Shown here: in pieces, positions 1 to 9,841 of the stretch
Numbering within the stretch: the first letter of the stretch is position 1
Layout: every line of letters starts with the position of its first letter
NCBI GenBank assembly: GCA_026390575.1
Contig: JAPLFR010000003.1
Span: forward strand, 45,134-109,133
Origin: Ignavibacteriales bacterium
GTDB taxonomy: Bacteria > Bacteroidota > Ignavibacteria > UBA10030
Direction of reading: 5' to 3'
Length of the DNA: 64,000 nucleotides
Position numbers and translations under genes: made by a program
Notes under the pieces: model-generated
What the model was told of the DNA's origin: nothing
The model's input: the letters and a program-made list of their open reading frames with translations, nothing else
Database searches by the model: none

Positions 1-268
1 CTTCCTGCAATTCGATCTCATTTTGTTTCAGAAGTGCCTTCACTTTTTCGTTTTCCGCCATTCCGAAGATACCTTCGACAATAGCTTTGTCGCTTCCTTT
101 GCGCACCACATCAGAACTTGCGCGATCCCCGAGTATGAGACTCAACGCATCGATAATAATAGATTTGCCGGCGCCGGTTTCGCCCGTGAGGATATTCAGC
201 CCGCTCTCGAATTCGATTTCAACGGATTCGATAAGAGCATAGTTGCGAATGGTCAGGGATTTGAGCAT
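1..268 (-). CDS. recN: DNA repair protein RecN, N-terminal part (runs off the window)
   Basis: Reading the minus strand from the ATG at 266-268 gives about 89 residues of the amino end of an SMC-like ATPase. They include a Walker A motif GETGAGKS at residues 29-36 followed by IIIDAL, the signature of RecN, which acts in recombinational double-strand break repair. The frame stays open to the window edge, so the coiled coil and the second ATPase half lie outside. It is the last member seen of the minus-strand run that begins with ffh, 66 bp after mqnA, with no clear Shine-Dalgarno. RecF is the main alternative, but the residues around the P-loop fit RecN better. Confidence 0.85.
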   Translation of the reverse strand, partial: MLKSLTIRNYALIESVEIEFESGLNILTGETGAGKSIIIDALSLILGDRASSDVVRKGSDKAIVEGIFGMAENEKVKALLKQNEIELQE

Positions 269-334
269 ACAGATTCGCTCAAATGTAAGGAAAAAAGATG
301 GAATTTCAATGAAGGAGAATGTTTTTGCAGTAAA

Positions 335-1168
335 TCAATTTTGCGACGGATTGCTTGTCTCAACATCAAAGAACAGTATCTCCGGCACATCGCCTATGAC
401 ACCATGGAAGTAGGCATAATGAATAAACTCGGCTAAACTTTCTTCTTCCTGCTCGCCGAAATCATATGAGAACGATGAAATATAACCAGTCAATTCATGT
501 ACAGAAAGATTCTGCTGTTGTGCTACACTTTGTGCAATTTGTGATTTTAGAAGAATCCCGTTATTTTTTGCCGCGAGCAATGCCTGCGCTTCTGTTTTTG
601 ATAATTCTTCTTCTCGCCCAACCCAAAATCCATGAATGTACGGCAAACCGGTCAGGTCATTCCATTCTTCTACAAGATCAAGCGTGAACGTGCCTGTACG
701 ACCGATCATCTGCGGTTTATCCTGCACAATGAGGGCAGCATCAGCTTTCGCTAACATTGCATCAATATCCGGCATCATCGGAATAAATTGAAGCTTTGCA
801 TGCGATGGCTGGTTACGGTATTTTTCCGAAAGAATGATCTTTGCGAGAATGATTTCAGACGTGAATCGCACATCGATTGCAACACGCTCAATATTATGCA
901 GGTTGGATTTGAGAACAAGCTGAATGGTGTTGGTCTGATTGGATGATGCGATGCAAATGTTCGGCATTATCCGGTATTCCCCGCCATGCCGCGCATAATC
1001 GATAGGTGACAAAAAAGCGTTCCGAATTCCTCCGGAACGCTCGCTGAGTTTAACTGCATTGTTTGCTGGAATATCTGTAACCACTTCAAACGGCGAATCC
1101 GTTCGATCCAATCCAAAGACGAGCGGCTTCAGATACAGTGCATCGGATACTGCAAGCCGCGATTTCAT
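335..1168 (-). CDS. mqnA: MqnA-like chorismate dehydratase (futalosine menaquinone pathway)
   Basis: This 277-residue protein has the layout of the MqnA/MqnD periplasmic-binding-like family: an N-terminal VSDALYLKPL strand, a central DAMLAKADAALIVQDK segment (family members have a similar ADAALxIGD stretch), and a helical C-terminus. MqnA removes water from chorismate to give 3-enolpyruvyl-benzoate, the first committed step of the futalosine route to menaquinone. The ATG overlaps the rplS stop in a TGATG, so the two are probably translationally coupled. MqnD is the main alternative because the families share a fold. No other mqn gene is in the window. Confidence 0.72.
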   Translation of the reverse strand: MKSRLAVSDALYLKPLVFGLDRTDSPFEVVTDIPANNAVKLSERSGGIRNAFLSPIDYARHGGEYRIMPNICIASSNQTNTIQLVLKSNLHNIERVAIDVRFTSEIILAKIILSEKYRNQPSHAKLQFIPMMPDIDAMLAKADAALIVQDKPQMIGRTGTFTLDLVEEWNDLTGLPYIHGFWVGREEELSKTEAQALLAAKNNGILLKSQIAQSVAQQQNLSVHELTGYISSFSYDFGEQEEESLAEFIHYAYFHGVIGDVPEILFFDVETSNPSQN

Positions 1169-1509
1169 CAGGCATTCGTTTTTTGAGCAACTGCTTTCGT
1201 TGCCAAATCGCGAACATAATAGATTTTCGAGCGGCGAACTCTGCCATCTTTCACCTTCTCAATCTTTGCGACACTGGGAGAATGAACAGGGAAAATTCGC
1301 TCGACGCCAACGCCGTCAGAAATCTTGCGAACAGTGAATGTGGCATTGACGCTGGAACCACGCCGACCTATGACAATGCCTTGAAATTCCTGAATGCGTT
1401 CTTTATCGCCTTCCTTGACTTTCACATGCACGTTAACGATATCGCCGGATTTAAATTGCGGGACATCGGTTTTCAGTTGAGTTGCCTCAACAAGTTTTAA
1501 TTTATCCAT
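1168..1509 (-). CDS. rplS: 50S ribosomal protein L19
   Basis: The 113-residue product is L19 over its whole length: an N-terminal helix, [16 protein letters not shown], the [12 protein letters not shown] core, [21 protein letters not shown], and a basic end [12 protein letters not shown]19 lies at the interface of the ribosomal subunits. The gene follows trmD by 51 bp in the widely conserved rpsP-rimM-trmD-rplS order. Its stop codon overlaps the mqnA start. Length is normal for the family. Confidence 0.97.
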   Translation of the reverse strand: MDKLKLVEATQLKTDVPQFKSGDIVNVHVKVKEGDKERIQEFQGIVIGRRGSSVNATFTVRKISDGVGVERIFPVHSPSVAKIEKVKDGRVRRSKIYYVRDLATKAVAQKTNA

Positions 1510-1560
1510 TTGTATTTCACTCCACTAAATCAAAGTACTGTGTATTATCTTCAATTATTT

Positions 1561-2238
1561 TTATGAAACAAAGCTGTCGCCGCGCAGACGTTTCGTTCTT
1601 CGTTCACGCTGCTCCTGACGCCAGCGATCTATTTCCTGATGATTTCCTGAAAGCAATACATCCGGTACAGTCAATCCGCGAAATTCCGCCGGCCGTGTGA
1701 ATTGCTGACATCCAAGCAAACCATCCTGAAACGAATCCGTCAATGCGGATTCACCATCGTTTAACACACCGGGAATGAGCCGCACAACTGCATCCACTAC
1801 AACTGCCGCAGCCAGCTCACCGCCCGTGAGGACATAATCACCGATAGAAACCTCACGTGTGACTAACAAATCACGAACCCGCTGATCGATGCCTTTATAG
1901 TGTCCGCACAACATTATTAAATTATTTTTCAGCGATAACTCCGTCGCGATCTTTTGCGTAAGCACATCGCCATCTGCTGACAGAAAAATAATTTCATCAT
2001 ACATGCGTTGTGCTTTCAACTCTTCCACACATTCAAAGAACGGTTCCGGCTTCAGTACCATTCCCGCACCGCCTCCAAAAGGCGTGTCGTCAATAGTATG
2101 ATGTTTATCGTGCGTGTACGCACGGAGATCGTGAACAACGATCTCTACAATTTCTTTCTCCTGTGCCCGTTTCAAAATACTTTCCTGAAGCGGACTTTCC
2201 AATAACTTCGGCAATCCTGTAATAATATCTATCCGCAT
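1561..2238 (-). CDS. trmD: tRNA (guanine-N1)-methyltransferase TrmD
   Basis: This 225-residue SPOUT methyltransferase makes m1G37 in tRNAs, which prevents +1 frameshifting. Family motifs are intact: [12 protein letters not shown] at about residues 50-61, the knot motif [10 protein letters not shown] at 111-120, [11 protein letters not shown] at 131-141 (S-adenosylmethionine pocket) and [11 protein letters not shown] just after. It overlaps the rimM stop by one base and precedes rplS. Length is typical and no key residue is missing. Confidence 0.97.
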   Translation of the reverse strand: MRIDIITGLPKLLESPLQESILKRAQEKEIVEIVVHDLRAYTHDKHHTIDDTPFGGGAGMVLKPEPFFECVEELKAQRMYDEIIFLSADGDVLTQKIATELSLKNNLIMLCGHYKGIDQRVRDLLVTREVSIGDYVLTGGELAAAVVVDAVVRLIPGVLNDGESALTDSFQDGLLGCQQFTRPAEFRGLTVPDVLLSGNHQEIDRWRQEQRERRTKRLRGDSFVS

Positions 2239-2744
2239 CAGTTAAGCAATCCATCTAAAGCGTGAATAGTGATGCGTTTCTTTTCAACATCCACCTGCCG
2301 AATAACCGCTTTGACAGCCGGAATGAGAATTTCCTGTGCACCTTTTTTAACAACCCACACATCATTCATGGGAAGCGAAAGCAAATCCGTTACCGTACCA
2401 ACAATCGTTTGCTCTTCTGTCACCACTTCGCATCCAATCACATCGTCCACGAAGTAGGTTCCGTTTTCAAGCTCAACAGCATCTTCCTTCGGAATAAAAA
2501 GATACAGGTCTTTTAATTTTTCCGCTTCTTCAATCGTCTCGATGCCATGGAAACCAAGAACCACCTGCTTGGTATCGATTCTCACCTTCAGAATCTTCTT
2601 CCATTCTACTTTCGCCGCATCATATCCAAGCCACACTGCTGGCAGATTCTCAAATCTCCGTTTGTCATCTGTCAACGGCGAAATTTTCACTTCACCCCGA
2701 GTGCCAATCGGTTTAGAAATTCTTCCGATCGCAATTAAATCCAT
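2238..2744 (-). CDS. rimM: Ribosome maturation factor RimM
   Basis: The 168-residue product begins with the RimM N-domain ([18 protein letters not shown]; the family has GKIxxxxGxxGEVxV) and ends with a PRC-barrel domain ([33 protein letters not shown]). RimM binds S19 and assists maturation of the 30S head. Its gene sits between khpA and trmD in the standard cluster, and its stop overlaps the trmD start. Confidence 0.95.
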   Translation of the reverse strand: MDLIAIGRISKPIGTRGEVKISPLTDDKRRFENLPAVWLGYDAAKVEWKKILKVRIDTKQVVLGFHGIETIEEAEKLKDLYLFIPKEDAVELENGTYFVDDVIGCEVVTEEQTIVGTVTDLLSLPMNDVWVVKKGAQEILIPAVKAVIRQVDVEKKRITIHALDGLLN

Positions 2745-2797
2745 ACAAATTCTTTGGTTTCAATCCCGAGATACAGGTCCCGGAAACGGATGACCAT

Positions 2798-3028
2798 TCA
2801 TCCTATGATATCCAGTACCGCTCGCTTACCTTCTTTTGCAGCGACTGCTTTTAAAAGCACACGCAGGGAAGTTGCCGTTTGACCATGTCTGCCAATAATC
2901 TTCCCAATATCTCCTTCTGCTACTTTTAGTTTGAAGATGTGATTATTATCTTTCTCTTCAAGCTCGACGATTATGCTTTCTGGATGATCCACCAGATGCT
3001 TTACAACAAACTCCAGAAATTCCTTCAT
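2798..3028 (-). CDS. khpA: KH-domain RNA-binding protein KhpA
   Basis: This short protein has one KH domain with the loop GKIIGRHGQTA and the family N-terminus MKEFLEFVVKHLVDHPE. The frame is open further upstream, but a strong Shine-Dalgarno (GGGAGGTGGA) lies just before a tandem ATG-ATG. The second ATG has 7-nt spacing and gives 76 residues, the usual KhpA length; the first ATG (3031) is an alternative. KhpA often pairs with KhpB in an RNA chaperone complex; KhpB is not in the window. Its place between rpsP and rimM is conserved in many bacteria. Confidence 0.9.
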   Translation of the reverse strand: MKEFLEFVVKHLVDHPESIIVELEEKDNNHIFKLKVAEGDIGKIIGRHGQTATSLRVLLKAVAAKEGKRAVLDIIG

Positions 3029-3292
3029 CATTCCACCTCCCGCATAGGATAACGGCTGTGTGAGCATAATGACGGATCTTTTTTCCGTTCATTTCACAAC
3101 CATTTCAATTGTGGAAACTGTGTTAGGGCTTTACCACTGCTCTAACTATGGATTATTGAACTAAAAGAAATTTTCAATATCCGTTCGATGGAAAACCATC
3201 AAGTATCCTCTGGCGTAAGGTCGATCCGTCTTCCACCAAAAGATCATGCACATCGTACTGCGCACGCGCGGAGTTCAGACTCGTTGATCGCC

Positions 3293-3733
3293 TTAAGCGG
3301 CTGCAACAGGAGCTTCAGCGGGTGCTTGAGCTGGAGCTTCTGCTGGCGGTGTTGCTGCTTTTTTCTTTCGCTCCGAACGCCGTGCTTTCCGGTCTGCTTC
3401 ATGCTTTGGTTTGTCAACCTGAAGCATTTGCCAGCGTTCCATGACGCTCTTTACCGTTGCCTCATCTTTACCCTGGCGCGTAAGCGTCCAGTGCAGCCAG
3501 AAGCCGGTCCGTCTCAGCAACGAACGCACGGTATCAGTGGGCTGGGCGCCTTGCTTCAGCCAGTATTCTATTCGCGGTTCTTTCAGCACTAAAGTGATGG
3601 GGTTGGTATGCGGATCGTACTGACCGAGAGCTTCAAGGTATCCACCATCACGAGGAGAACGGGAATCCGTTGCAACTAACTTGTAAATAGGATGCTGCTT
3701 CTTCCCTTCTCTTCGCATTCGAATTTTTACCAA
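3293..3733 (-). CDS. rpsP: 30S ribosomal protein S16 with long C-terminal tail
   Basis: S16 binds 16S rRNA early in 30S assembly. The first ~85 residues are a normal S16 (MVKIRMRREGKKQHPIYKLV, DSRSPRDGGYLEALGQYDPH). About 55 further residues follow, basic at first (ADRKARRSERKKK) and then Ala/Pro-rich with repeated PAEAP units, making 146 residues against the usual 80-90. Similar low-complexity tails occur on S16 in several Bacteroidetes/Chlorobi lineages. It lies downstream of ffh with a 61-bp gap, and 264 bp separate it from khpA. Confidence 0.95.
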   Translation of the reverse strand: MVKIRMRREGKKQHPIYKLVATDSRSPRDGGYLEALGQYDPHTNPITLVLKEPRIEYWLKQGAQPTDTVRSLLRRTGFWLHWTLTRQGKDEATVKSVMERWQMLQVDKPKHEADRKARRSERKKKAATPPAEAPAQAPAEAPVAAA

Positions 3734-3794
3734 TGTTGTTACTCCTCTGTTTGACTTGATTCTGTTACAAAAATAGTTGTTTTCATACTCTTCA

Positions 3795-5123
3795 TTAATT
3801 CATTGGGAATTGCATACCGCGCATGGTACGGCGCATATTTCCTTTACTGAACCGTTTCATCATCCGCTGCATTTCATCAAATTGTTTTAGCAGACGATTA
3901 ACATCTTGAACCGTCGTGCCGCTGCCGAGTGCAATACGTCGTCTCCGATTTCCGTTGATGATCGATGGCCGTACGCGCTCTTCTGCCGTCATCGATTGAA
4001 TGATCGCTTCTACCCGAACGAGGCCCTTCTCATCAACCGTGGCGTTTGCCGGAAGTTTATTCATTCCCGGTATCATACTCATCATTTGATCCAAAGAACC
4101 CATCTTTTTAATTTCACGGAGTTGATCCAGGAAATCTTCGAAAGTAAATTGCGACTTCCGAAGTTTTTCCTCTAACTTGACAGCTTTTGCTTCATCAAAA
4201 TGTTCTTGCGCCTTTTCGACGAGTGTTACTATATCACCCATCCCAAGGATACGAGAAGCAATACGCTCGGGATAAAACGGCTCCAAAGCATCCAGTTTTT
4301 CTCCAACACCAATAAATTTTATCGGCTTCTGGACCACACCACGAATCGAAAGCGCTGCGCCGCCGCGGCTATCACCATCAAGTTTTGTAAGAACAATACC
4401 GTCGAAATTCAAACGTTCGTGAAATGCTCTCGCTGTGTTGACGGCATCCTGTCCGGTCATTGCATCAACGACAAACAGAATTTCATGCGGTTGTGCCTTC
4501 TCGCGCACCGCTTCTACTTCCTTCATCATGTCTTCATCGATATGCAGACGCCCTGCAGTATCGATAATAACTGTATCGCGAACGTTTTTGCGTGCAAAAG
4601 TGATAGCATCTTCAGCAATCTTCACCGCGCTTGATCCACGTTCAGCGTACACAGGAATCTGAAGTTGTTTCCCCAGCATCTCCAGTTGATCGATTGCCGC
4701 AGGCCGGTGAACATCTGCCGCAACAAGCAATGGAAATCGTCCTTTGCTCTTCAAGTGGTTCGCCAACTTTGCAGAAAATGTTGTCTTTCCGGATCCCTGC
4801 AATCCCGCCACCAGAATAACTGTCGGAGGAGCTTGTGCTGTTGCAATATCTGCTTTCGATTCCCCAAGCAGCTTTACCATCTCCTCATGAATAATTTTGA
4901 TGATGAGCTGGCCTGGAGTGATACTCGCAAGCACTTCCTGTCCTACGGCTCTTTTCTGAACATCTTCAATGAACTGTTTTGTAACCTTGTAATTGACATC
5001 AGCATCAAGCAGTGCTCGACGCACTTCGCGCAGGGATTCCTCAATATTTTGAGGTGTTATCTTTCCTTGTCCGCGAAGTTTCTTAAAAGCTATTTCTAAC
5101 TTCTGGGTAAGACTTTCGAACAT
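3795..5123 (-). CDS. ffh: Signal recognition particle protein Ffh
   Basis: The 442-residue GTPase contains the N helical bundle, the G domain with P-loop GLQGSGKTT at 107-115 and the DTAGRLH motif, and a methionine-rich M domain ending in MKRFSKGNMRRTMRGMQFPMN, which binds SRP RNA and signal peptides. Ffh targets nascent inner-membrane proteins to FtsY. It heads the translation cluster transcribed towards recN. All GTPase motifs are intact and the length is normal. Confidence 0.97.
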   Translation of the reverse strand: MFESLTQKLEIAFKKLRGQGKITPQNIEESLREVRRALLDADVNYKVTKQFIEDVQKRAVGQEVLASITPGQLIIKIIHEEMVKLLGESKADIATAQAPPTVILVAGLQGSGKTTFSAKLANHLKSKGRFPLLVAADVHRPAAIDQLEMLGKQLQIPVYAERGSSAVKIAEDAITFARKNVRDTVIIDTAGRLHIDEDMMKEVEAVREKAQPHEILFVVDAMTGQDAVNTARAFHERLNFDGIVLTKLDGDSRGGAALSIRGVVQKPIKFIGVGEKLDALEPFYPERIASRILGMGDIVTLVEKAQEHFDEAKAVKLEEKLRKSQFTFEDFLDQLREIKKMGSLDQMMSMIPGMNKLPANATVDEKGLVRVEAIIQSMTAEERVRPSIINGNRRRRIALGSGTTVQDVNRLLKQFDEMQRMMKRFSKGNMRRTMRGMQFPMN

Positions 5124-5310
5124 TCACTTTCCAGAGCCAATAATACAATAAAGCTTCTTTTGTCTTAGCATTACAAAACCGCTAGAACAAGAAGCTTCTA
5201 CGACTTTACTAATTGAAAAATAGCGAAAAAAGGGGAGGCAATCAAGAAGTTATTTTGTGGATTTTCATTTCCACAAAAAGAGAGATAAAATCATTTTTTT
5301 TCTTATCACA
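5124..5310. other. Intergenic region ffh / GspE-like ATPase with two inverted repeats
   Basis: No gene is seen. An imperfect inverted repeat with arms AAGCTTCTTTTGT and ACAAGAAGCTT lies at about 5151-5197, upstream of ffh. A second, 7-bp hairpin TTGTGGA/TCCACAA at 5255-5276 lies just past the stop of the ATPase gene on the minus strand and could be a weak terminator, although it lacks a good T-run. Confidence 0.4.
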
Positions 5311-6600
5311 TTAACCAAGCACGCGTGTGATTTCTTGCAGAGTTGTTATGCCAGTGATTGCTTTACGCACTGCATCCTGCCGGATGCCTTGGAAACCAAA
5401 ATTGGCTGCTTCTTCTCGCATAGCCAGGATCGATTCTTTTTGAAAGATCATATCACGCAACGTCGGACTAACTGTCACAATTTCACAAATTGCAGTTCGA
5501 CCTTTATAACCGGTGCCCAAGCAATTCGGACAGCCGCGACCGCGGAACAACTTAAGATCAGATGATTCCATAGGAGCACCAACCATTTGGAGTTCTTCAG
5601 GCGAAAGCTGGTATTCTTCTTTGCAATTGGGACAAATTTTGCGGATGAGAAGTTGATACACAATTCCAACAACCGTTGAAGCGAGCCAATATGCTGGTAC
5701 ACCAAGATTGAGCAGGCGGTGAATTGCTCCAATCGCATCGTCAGCAAGCATGGTACTGAGCACAAGATTACCCGTGAGTGCGGCTTCACCGGCAACAATG
5801 CCGGTTTCCGCGTCGCGGATTTCACCAACCATAATAATGTTTGGATTCTGTCGAAGAATTGCTCTGAGCGCATCAATAAAATTAAATGATTTATCAGGAG
5901 GCAAATGCACCTGGCTTGCATACGGCAGGCGATACTCAACCGGATCTTCAACAGTAATCACACATTTTTCAGGAGTCGCCACATAGTTCACAGAGGCATA
6001 TACCGTTGTTGTTTTGCCGCTTCCCGATGGCCCTGTGATTAACAGCAAGCCTCGAGGATTACGAAGCAATACTCTTAGTCGTTCAAGATTCTCTTTACTG
6101 AATCCAAGTTCTTCAATTCTGGAAATACTTGCAGTTTTGTGCAACAATCGGACCAAACACCGTTCACCCGAAAGTACAGGAATCACGTTGACGCGAAAAT
6201 CAATCGCCTCATTTCCATAGACCGCCGAATAGCGCCCCTCTTGAGGTTTCTTTTTTTCAAATTGATTCAGCGTTGCTTTTGATTTCAGCACACTAATTAA
6301 GGAATCGTTCATATCAGGTGGGAGAGAGAGCAAACGTTTGAGCGTTCCTTCATGCCCTAATCGAATTTGCATTTCTCCTTCAATCGGTTCGAAATGGATA
6401 TCATTCGCATTAGCTTGAACAGCTCGGGTCAGAATTTCTTCAACAATCTGATCAGCTGTGGGAAGTTTTCCTTGCCGGAACAAATCCCGGATCTTATCCT
6501 TTGAGAGCTCATTGACATCGATCTGTTCCAAGGAAATACGTTGCGGCCCTTGCACAGGTACTGTGCGCGGTTGGTTTGGTTGTTGCGGCGTGACTGCCAT
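5311..6600 (-). CDS. GspE/PilB-type secretion or pilus ATPase
   Basis: This 429-residue protein belongs to the type II secretion/type IV pilus assembly ATPases. Visible motifs are Walker A GPSGSGKT at 190-197, the Asp box VITVEDPVEY near 215-223, Walker B IIMVGEIRD at 255-263 and a zinc-binding four-cysteine set (CPNC at 323-326 and 357-360). The N-terminal regulatory domain common in ~560-residue PilB/GspE is missing, so it starts almost at the N2 domain. The His box, normally LSTLHTNDA, reads LSTMLADDA (281-289), so the conserved histidine is absent. No other pilus or secretion gene is adjacent. It lies 114 bp past atpG and may be driven from the atp operon. Confidence 0.85.
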   Translation of the reverse strand: MAVTPQQPNQPRTVPVQGPQRISLEQIDVNELSKDKIRDLFRQGKLPTADQIVEEILTRAVQANANDIHFEPIEGEMQIRLGHEGTLKRLLSLPPDMNDSLISVLKSKATLNQFEKKKPQEGRYSAVYGNEAIDFRVNVIPVLSGERCLVRLLHKTASISRIEELGFSKENLERLRVLLRNPRGLLLITGPSGSGKTTTVYASVNYVATPEKCVITVEDPVEYRLPYASQVHLPPDKSFNFIDALRAILRQNPNIIMVGEIRDAETGIVAGEAALTGNLVLSTMLADDAIGAIHRLLNLGVPAYWLASTVVGIVYQLLIRKICPNCKEEYQLSPEELQMVGAPMESSDLKLFRGRGCPNCLGTGYKGRTAICEIVTVSPTLRDMIFQKESILAMREEAANFGFQGIRQDAVRKAITGITTLQEITRVLG

Positions 6601-6714
6601 AACTCTTCTCCTCGAAGTGATGGCTCTATGAACCTATCGGAAAAGGTATTCCTAAATTCTCCAACAAGCAACCGCTCGCCTTGTTATTTACGCGAACGGT
6701 AAAACGAAAACCGT

Positions 6715-7614
6715 TTAACTTGCTTTTTTTAACGCCTCTGCTCCGCTGACAATTTCAAGCAACTCCTTGGTGATGCTTGCCTGCCGCGCTTTGTTATACG
6801 ACAGGGTCAAATCACGGATCAGTTCTTTTGCATTCTCCGTGGCATTGTTCATCGCCGTCATCCGTGCACCTTCTTCGGCAGTGCTGGATTCCAGCAACAC
6901 ATGCCACATCAGGAAATTTAAATGCTTCGGCAGCAGCACATCGATAATTTCACTGCTCGATGGTTCAAAGATATAATCAACCTGAGCGAGTGCGTGGATG
7001 TCATTTGTCTTCTGAATTTGTTCTGGAGGAATCGGCAATATCTGCTCAACAATAATTCGCTGCTGAATAACAGACTTAAACTCGTTATAAATAACTTCCA
7101 CCTTGTCGAATTCACCTTTGAGATAATCGTCTATTAATTGTTGAATGATCGTTCGCGCATAACCGATATGAAGATTTCCAAATAAACCGATGTGTTGAGC
7201 ATACAGGTTGTAATTTCTCTTCACAAAGAAGTCGGTTGCTTTTTTCCCAACTGTAACAATGCGAACGCCGTCGGGCTCCTTCATGAGATTTGAATAATGA
7301 GTATTCACATGATCGACAGCAGCTTTGATAATATTACCGTTGAACGCTCCGCACATTCCCCGATCACCTGCAACCACTACCAGAACCACTCGCTTGATTT
7401 CCCGCTCGTGCAGCAACGGATGGATAGATGGATCAACTTTTGTGACAAGATGTCTCAGCAGCTCGTTCATCTTGCGGGCATAGGGACGCGCCGAAACAAG
7501 CGCTTCTTGTGCACGTCGTAGTTTTGCCGCGGCAACCATTTTCATGGCCTTTGTAATTTTTTGCGTGCTCGTAACGCTTGTTACGCGGCGCCGGATTTCT
7601 CGAAGTGTTGCCAC
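6715..7614 (-). CDS. atpG: F-type ATP synthase gamma subunit
   Basis: The 299-residue gamma subunit forms the central rotor shaft. It shows the conserved ends MATLREIRRRVTSVTSTQKITKAMKMVAAAKLRRAQ and ARMTAMNNATENAKELI...NKARQASITKELLEIVSGAEAL, which form the antiparallel coiled coil inside the alpha3beta3 head, and GDRGMCGAFN in the middle. It starts 3 bp after atpA and is the last atp gene here; atpD and atpC do not follow. Confidence 0.97.
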   Translation of the reverse strand: MATLREIRRRVTSVTSTQKITKAMKMVAAAKLRRAQEALVSARPYARKMNELLRHLVTKVDPSIHPLLHEREIKRVVLVVVAGDRGMCGAFNGNIIKAAVDHVNTHYSNLMKEPDGVRIVTVGKKATDFFVKRNYNLYAQHIGLFGNLHIGYARTIIQQLIDDYLKGEFDKVEVIYNEFKSVIQQRIIVEQILPIPPEQIQKTNDIHALAQVDYIFEPSSSEIIDVLLPKHLNFLMWHVLLESSTAEEGARMTAMNNATENAKELIRDLTLSYNKARQASITKELLEIVSGAEALKKAS

Positions 7615-7617
7615 GGG

Positions 7618-9171
7618 TTACTTTATCGTCCCTTTAAATTTCTGAACAAATTCTTTTGCGATACTGTGAAGCTGCGCGTCAAGATCTTTCGAGAGTTCTT
7701 TTGTCTCGGCAATAGCATTGAGTACATTGAGATATTTCATATCCATCATTTCGAGAAACTCTTTTTCGAACCGCTGTACTTCTGTCAATGGCAACTCGTC
7801 CAAATACCCGTTTGTACCGGTGAACATACTTGCTACCTGTTTTTCAACAGGCATCGGAACATATTGATCTTGTTTGAGCAATTCTACAAGATGCGATCCT
7901 CGACGTAATGTTTGCTGCGTCGATTTATCAAGATCTGAACCGAATTTTGCAAATGCTTCCAGTTCTCGATACTGAGCAAGATCCATGCGTAAACGTCCCG
8001 CCACTCGCTTCATCGCTTTGATTTGAGCGTTGCCGCCGACACGCGATACCGAAATACCAACGTTGATAGCAGGCCGTACACCGGCATTGAACAAACTGGG
8101 TTCAAGATAAATCTGACCATCGGTGATCGAGATGACATTTGTCGGAATGTACGCTGAAACGTCACCTGCCTGCGTTTCGATGATCGGTAATGCAGTGAGA
8201 CTTCCACCGCCGAGTTGTTCATTGAGTTTTGATGCACGTTCCAGCAAACGTGAATGCAAATAGAAAACATCGCCCGGATATGCTTCACGTCCCGGCGGAC
8301 GGCGCAATAGTAACGACATCTGCCGGTACGCCTGCGCGTGCTTGGACAAATCGTCATAGATCACAAGCGCGTGACGGCTTGAATCCCGGAAAAATTCGCC
8401 AAGTGTTGCGCCCGCATAGGGAGCAATGAACTGCATAGGCGCAGAGTCGCTTGCCGATGCATGGATCACCGTTGTATATTCCATTGCACCATGCTCTTCC
8501 AGCATTGCTACCACCTGAGCAACCGTCGATCCTTTCTGACCGATGGCAACATAGATGCAATAGACCGGTTTGATACCTTCCTTCTTTGCCTTTTCAGTGT
8601 GTGTATATTTTTGATTGATAATTGTATCAATCGCAATAGCGGTCTTTCCTGTCTGGCGGTCGCCGATAATTAACTCTCGCTGTCCGCGTCCGATCGGAAT
8701 CATCCCATCGACCGGTTTGAGACCGGTCTGCAGCGGCTCTTTTACCGGACTTCGAGCAACGACGCCAAGGGCTTTACGCTCCAACGGAAGAAATTTATTT
8801 GTCTTAATTGGTCCTTTACCGTCAAGAGGTTGTCCAAGCGGTGTCATCACACGGCCAAGCATTTGCTCGCCAACGGGCATAGACGCAACTCGGCCTGTCC
8901 GTTTCACGGTATCGCCTTCCTTGATATGGGAAGTCTCACCAAAGATCACGCATCCGACATTATCTTCTTCTAGATTTAAAGCCATACCGAACACATTGCC
9001 GGGGAATTCTACCAGCTCGCTTGCCATGACTTTTGAAAGGCCGTAAATACGCGCAATGCCATCACCTATCTGCAGAACAGTGCCAACATCATATACATCT
9101 ACTTCTTTTTCAAAACCGGAAAGCTGTTTCCGTAATATTGCCGATACTTCATCAGGTCGTACTTCTGCCAT
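7618..9171 (-). CDS. atpA: F-type ATP synthase alpha subunit
   Basis: The 517-residue alpha subunit has the non-catalytic nucleotide site P-loop GDRQTGKT at 170-177, the beta-barrel start ([17 protein letters not shown]), and the C-terminal helical domain. [11 protein letters not shown] and [11 protein letters not shown] are intact. It sits between atpH and atpG. A 115-bp pyrimidine-rich gap precedes it, which is long for an otherwise tight operon. Confidence 0.97.
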   Translation of the reverse strand: MAEVRPDEVSAILRKQLSGFEKEVDVYDVGTVLQIGDGIARIYGLSKVMASELVEFPGNVFGMALNLEEDNVGCVIFGETSHIKEGDTVKRTGRVASMPVGEQMLGRVMTPLGQPLDGKGPIKTNKFLPLERKALGVVARSPVKEPLQTGLKPVDGMIPIGRGQRELIIGDRQTGKTAIAIDTIINQKYTHTEKAKKEGIKPVYCIYVAIGQKGSTVAQVVAMLEEHGAMEYTTVIHASASDSAPMQFIAPYAGATLGEFFRDSSRHALVIYDDLSKHAQAYRQMSLLLRRPPGREAYPGDVFYLHSRLLERASKLNEQLGGGSLTALPIIETQAGDVSAYIPTNVISITDGQIYLEPSLFNAGVRPAINVGISVSRVGGNAQIKAMKRVAGRLRMDLAQYRELEAFAKFGSDLDKSTQQTLRRGSHLVELLKQDQYVPMPVEKQVASMFTGTNGYLDELPLTEVQRFEKEFLEMMDMKYLNVLNAIAETKELSKDLDAQLHSIAKEFVQKFKGTIK

Positions 9172-9286
9172 TTTCTTCCTCTATGTACTTTTAGCTCTTG
9201 GCTATGATCGTTGAGCTTTGAGCTTATTGTTCCTATTCTTATTTTTACTCTTAAATCCTTAACTTTTATTTTTAACTTCTAAATTA

Positions 9287-9835
9287 TCACACAATCAATT
9301 CCTCCGCAAAACGCTTGCGGAGTAGTTCAAGCTGCTGCTTCACACTGCCATCAAACACTGTATCTCCGATGCGAGCAATAAACCCTCCGATCAGTTGTTT
9401 ATCTAAACTGAGATCGATTTGTACTTTCTTTTTCGAGTATGCTTCAAATCGTTGTGTAAGCTCCATCGTCTGCTGTTGTGATAATTCCGCAGCTGTTTTA
9501 ACGCTGACATGAACAATGCCTAACAGTTCATCCTGCAGTCGGAAAAAAGATTCAATGACACCCGGTAGAGCCTCTTCTCGTTCTTTTTCAACGAGCAGGG
9601 ATAAAAATTGTAGTGTAAGCGGCTGAACCGATGAGCCAAAAGTTGCTTTGAATACCTCTTGTTTTTTATCCTTCTTGATGACAGGACTTTTCAAGAAACG
9701 TTGGAAATCGTGCGAGTCTTTAATGATTCGCTGGACGACAATGAGGTCATCACTTACCTTTTTCAAGATGTGCAATTCTTCAGCAGCGGTTAATAAAGCT
9801 TCAGCATATCGATTTGCTATTCGCAGATTTGCCAT
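9287..9835 (-). CDS. atpH: F-type ATP synthase delta subunit
   Basis: This 182-residue OSCP/delta protein links the peripheral stalk to F1. It begins NLRIANRYAEALLTAAEE, shows FLKSPVIKKDKKQEVFKATFG, and ends in the conserved IDLSLDKQLIGGFIARIGDTVFDGSVKQQLELLRKRF. It begins 6 bp after atpF, as in a standard operon. Confidence 0.95.
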   Translation of the reverse strand: MANLRIANRYAEALLTAAEELHILKKVSDDLIVVQRIIKDSHDFQRFLKSPVIKKDKKQEVFKATFGSSVQPLTLQFLSLLVEKEREEALPGVIESFFRLQDELLGIVHVSVKTAAELSQQQTMELTQRFEAYSKKKVQIDLSLDKQLIGGFIARIGDTVFDGSVKQQLELLRKRFAEELIV

Positions 9836-9841
9836 AGTCCG

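Noticed and set aside
23..436. 137-residue plus-strand open frame at the window start
   Set aside because: It covers recN and the end of mqnA in antisense; both minus-strand products are recognisable.
3188..3592. 134-residue plus-strand open frame over rpsP
   Set aside because: The minus strand is unmistakable S16; the plus frame is a shadow without family features.
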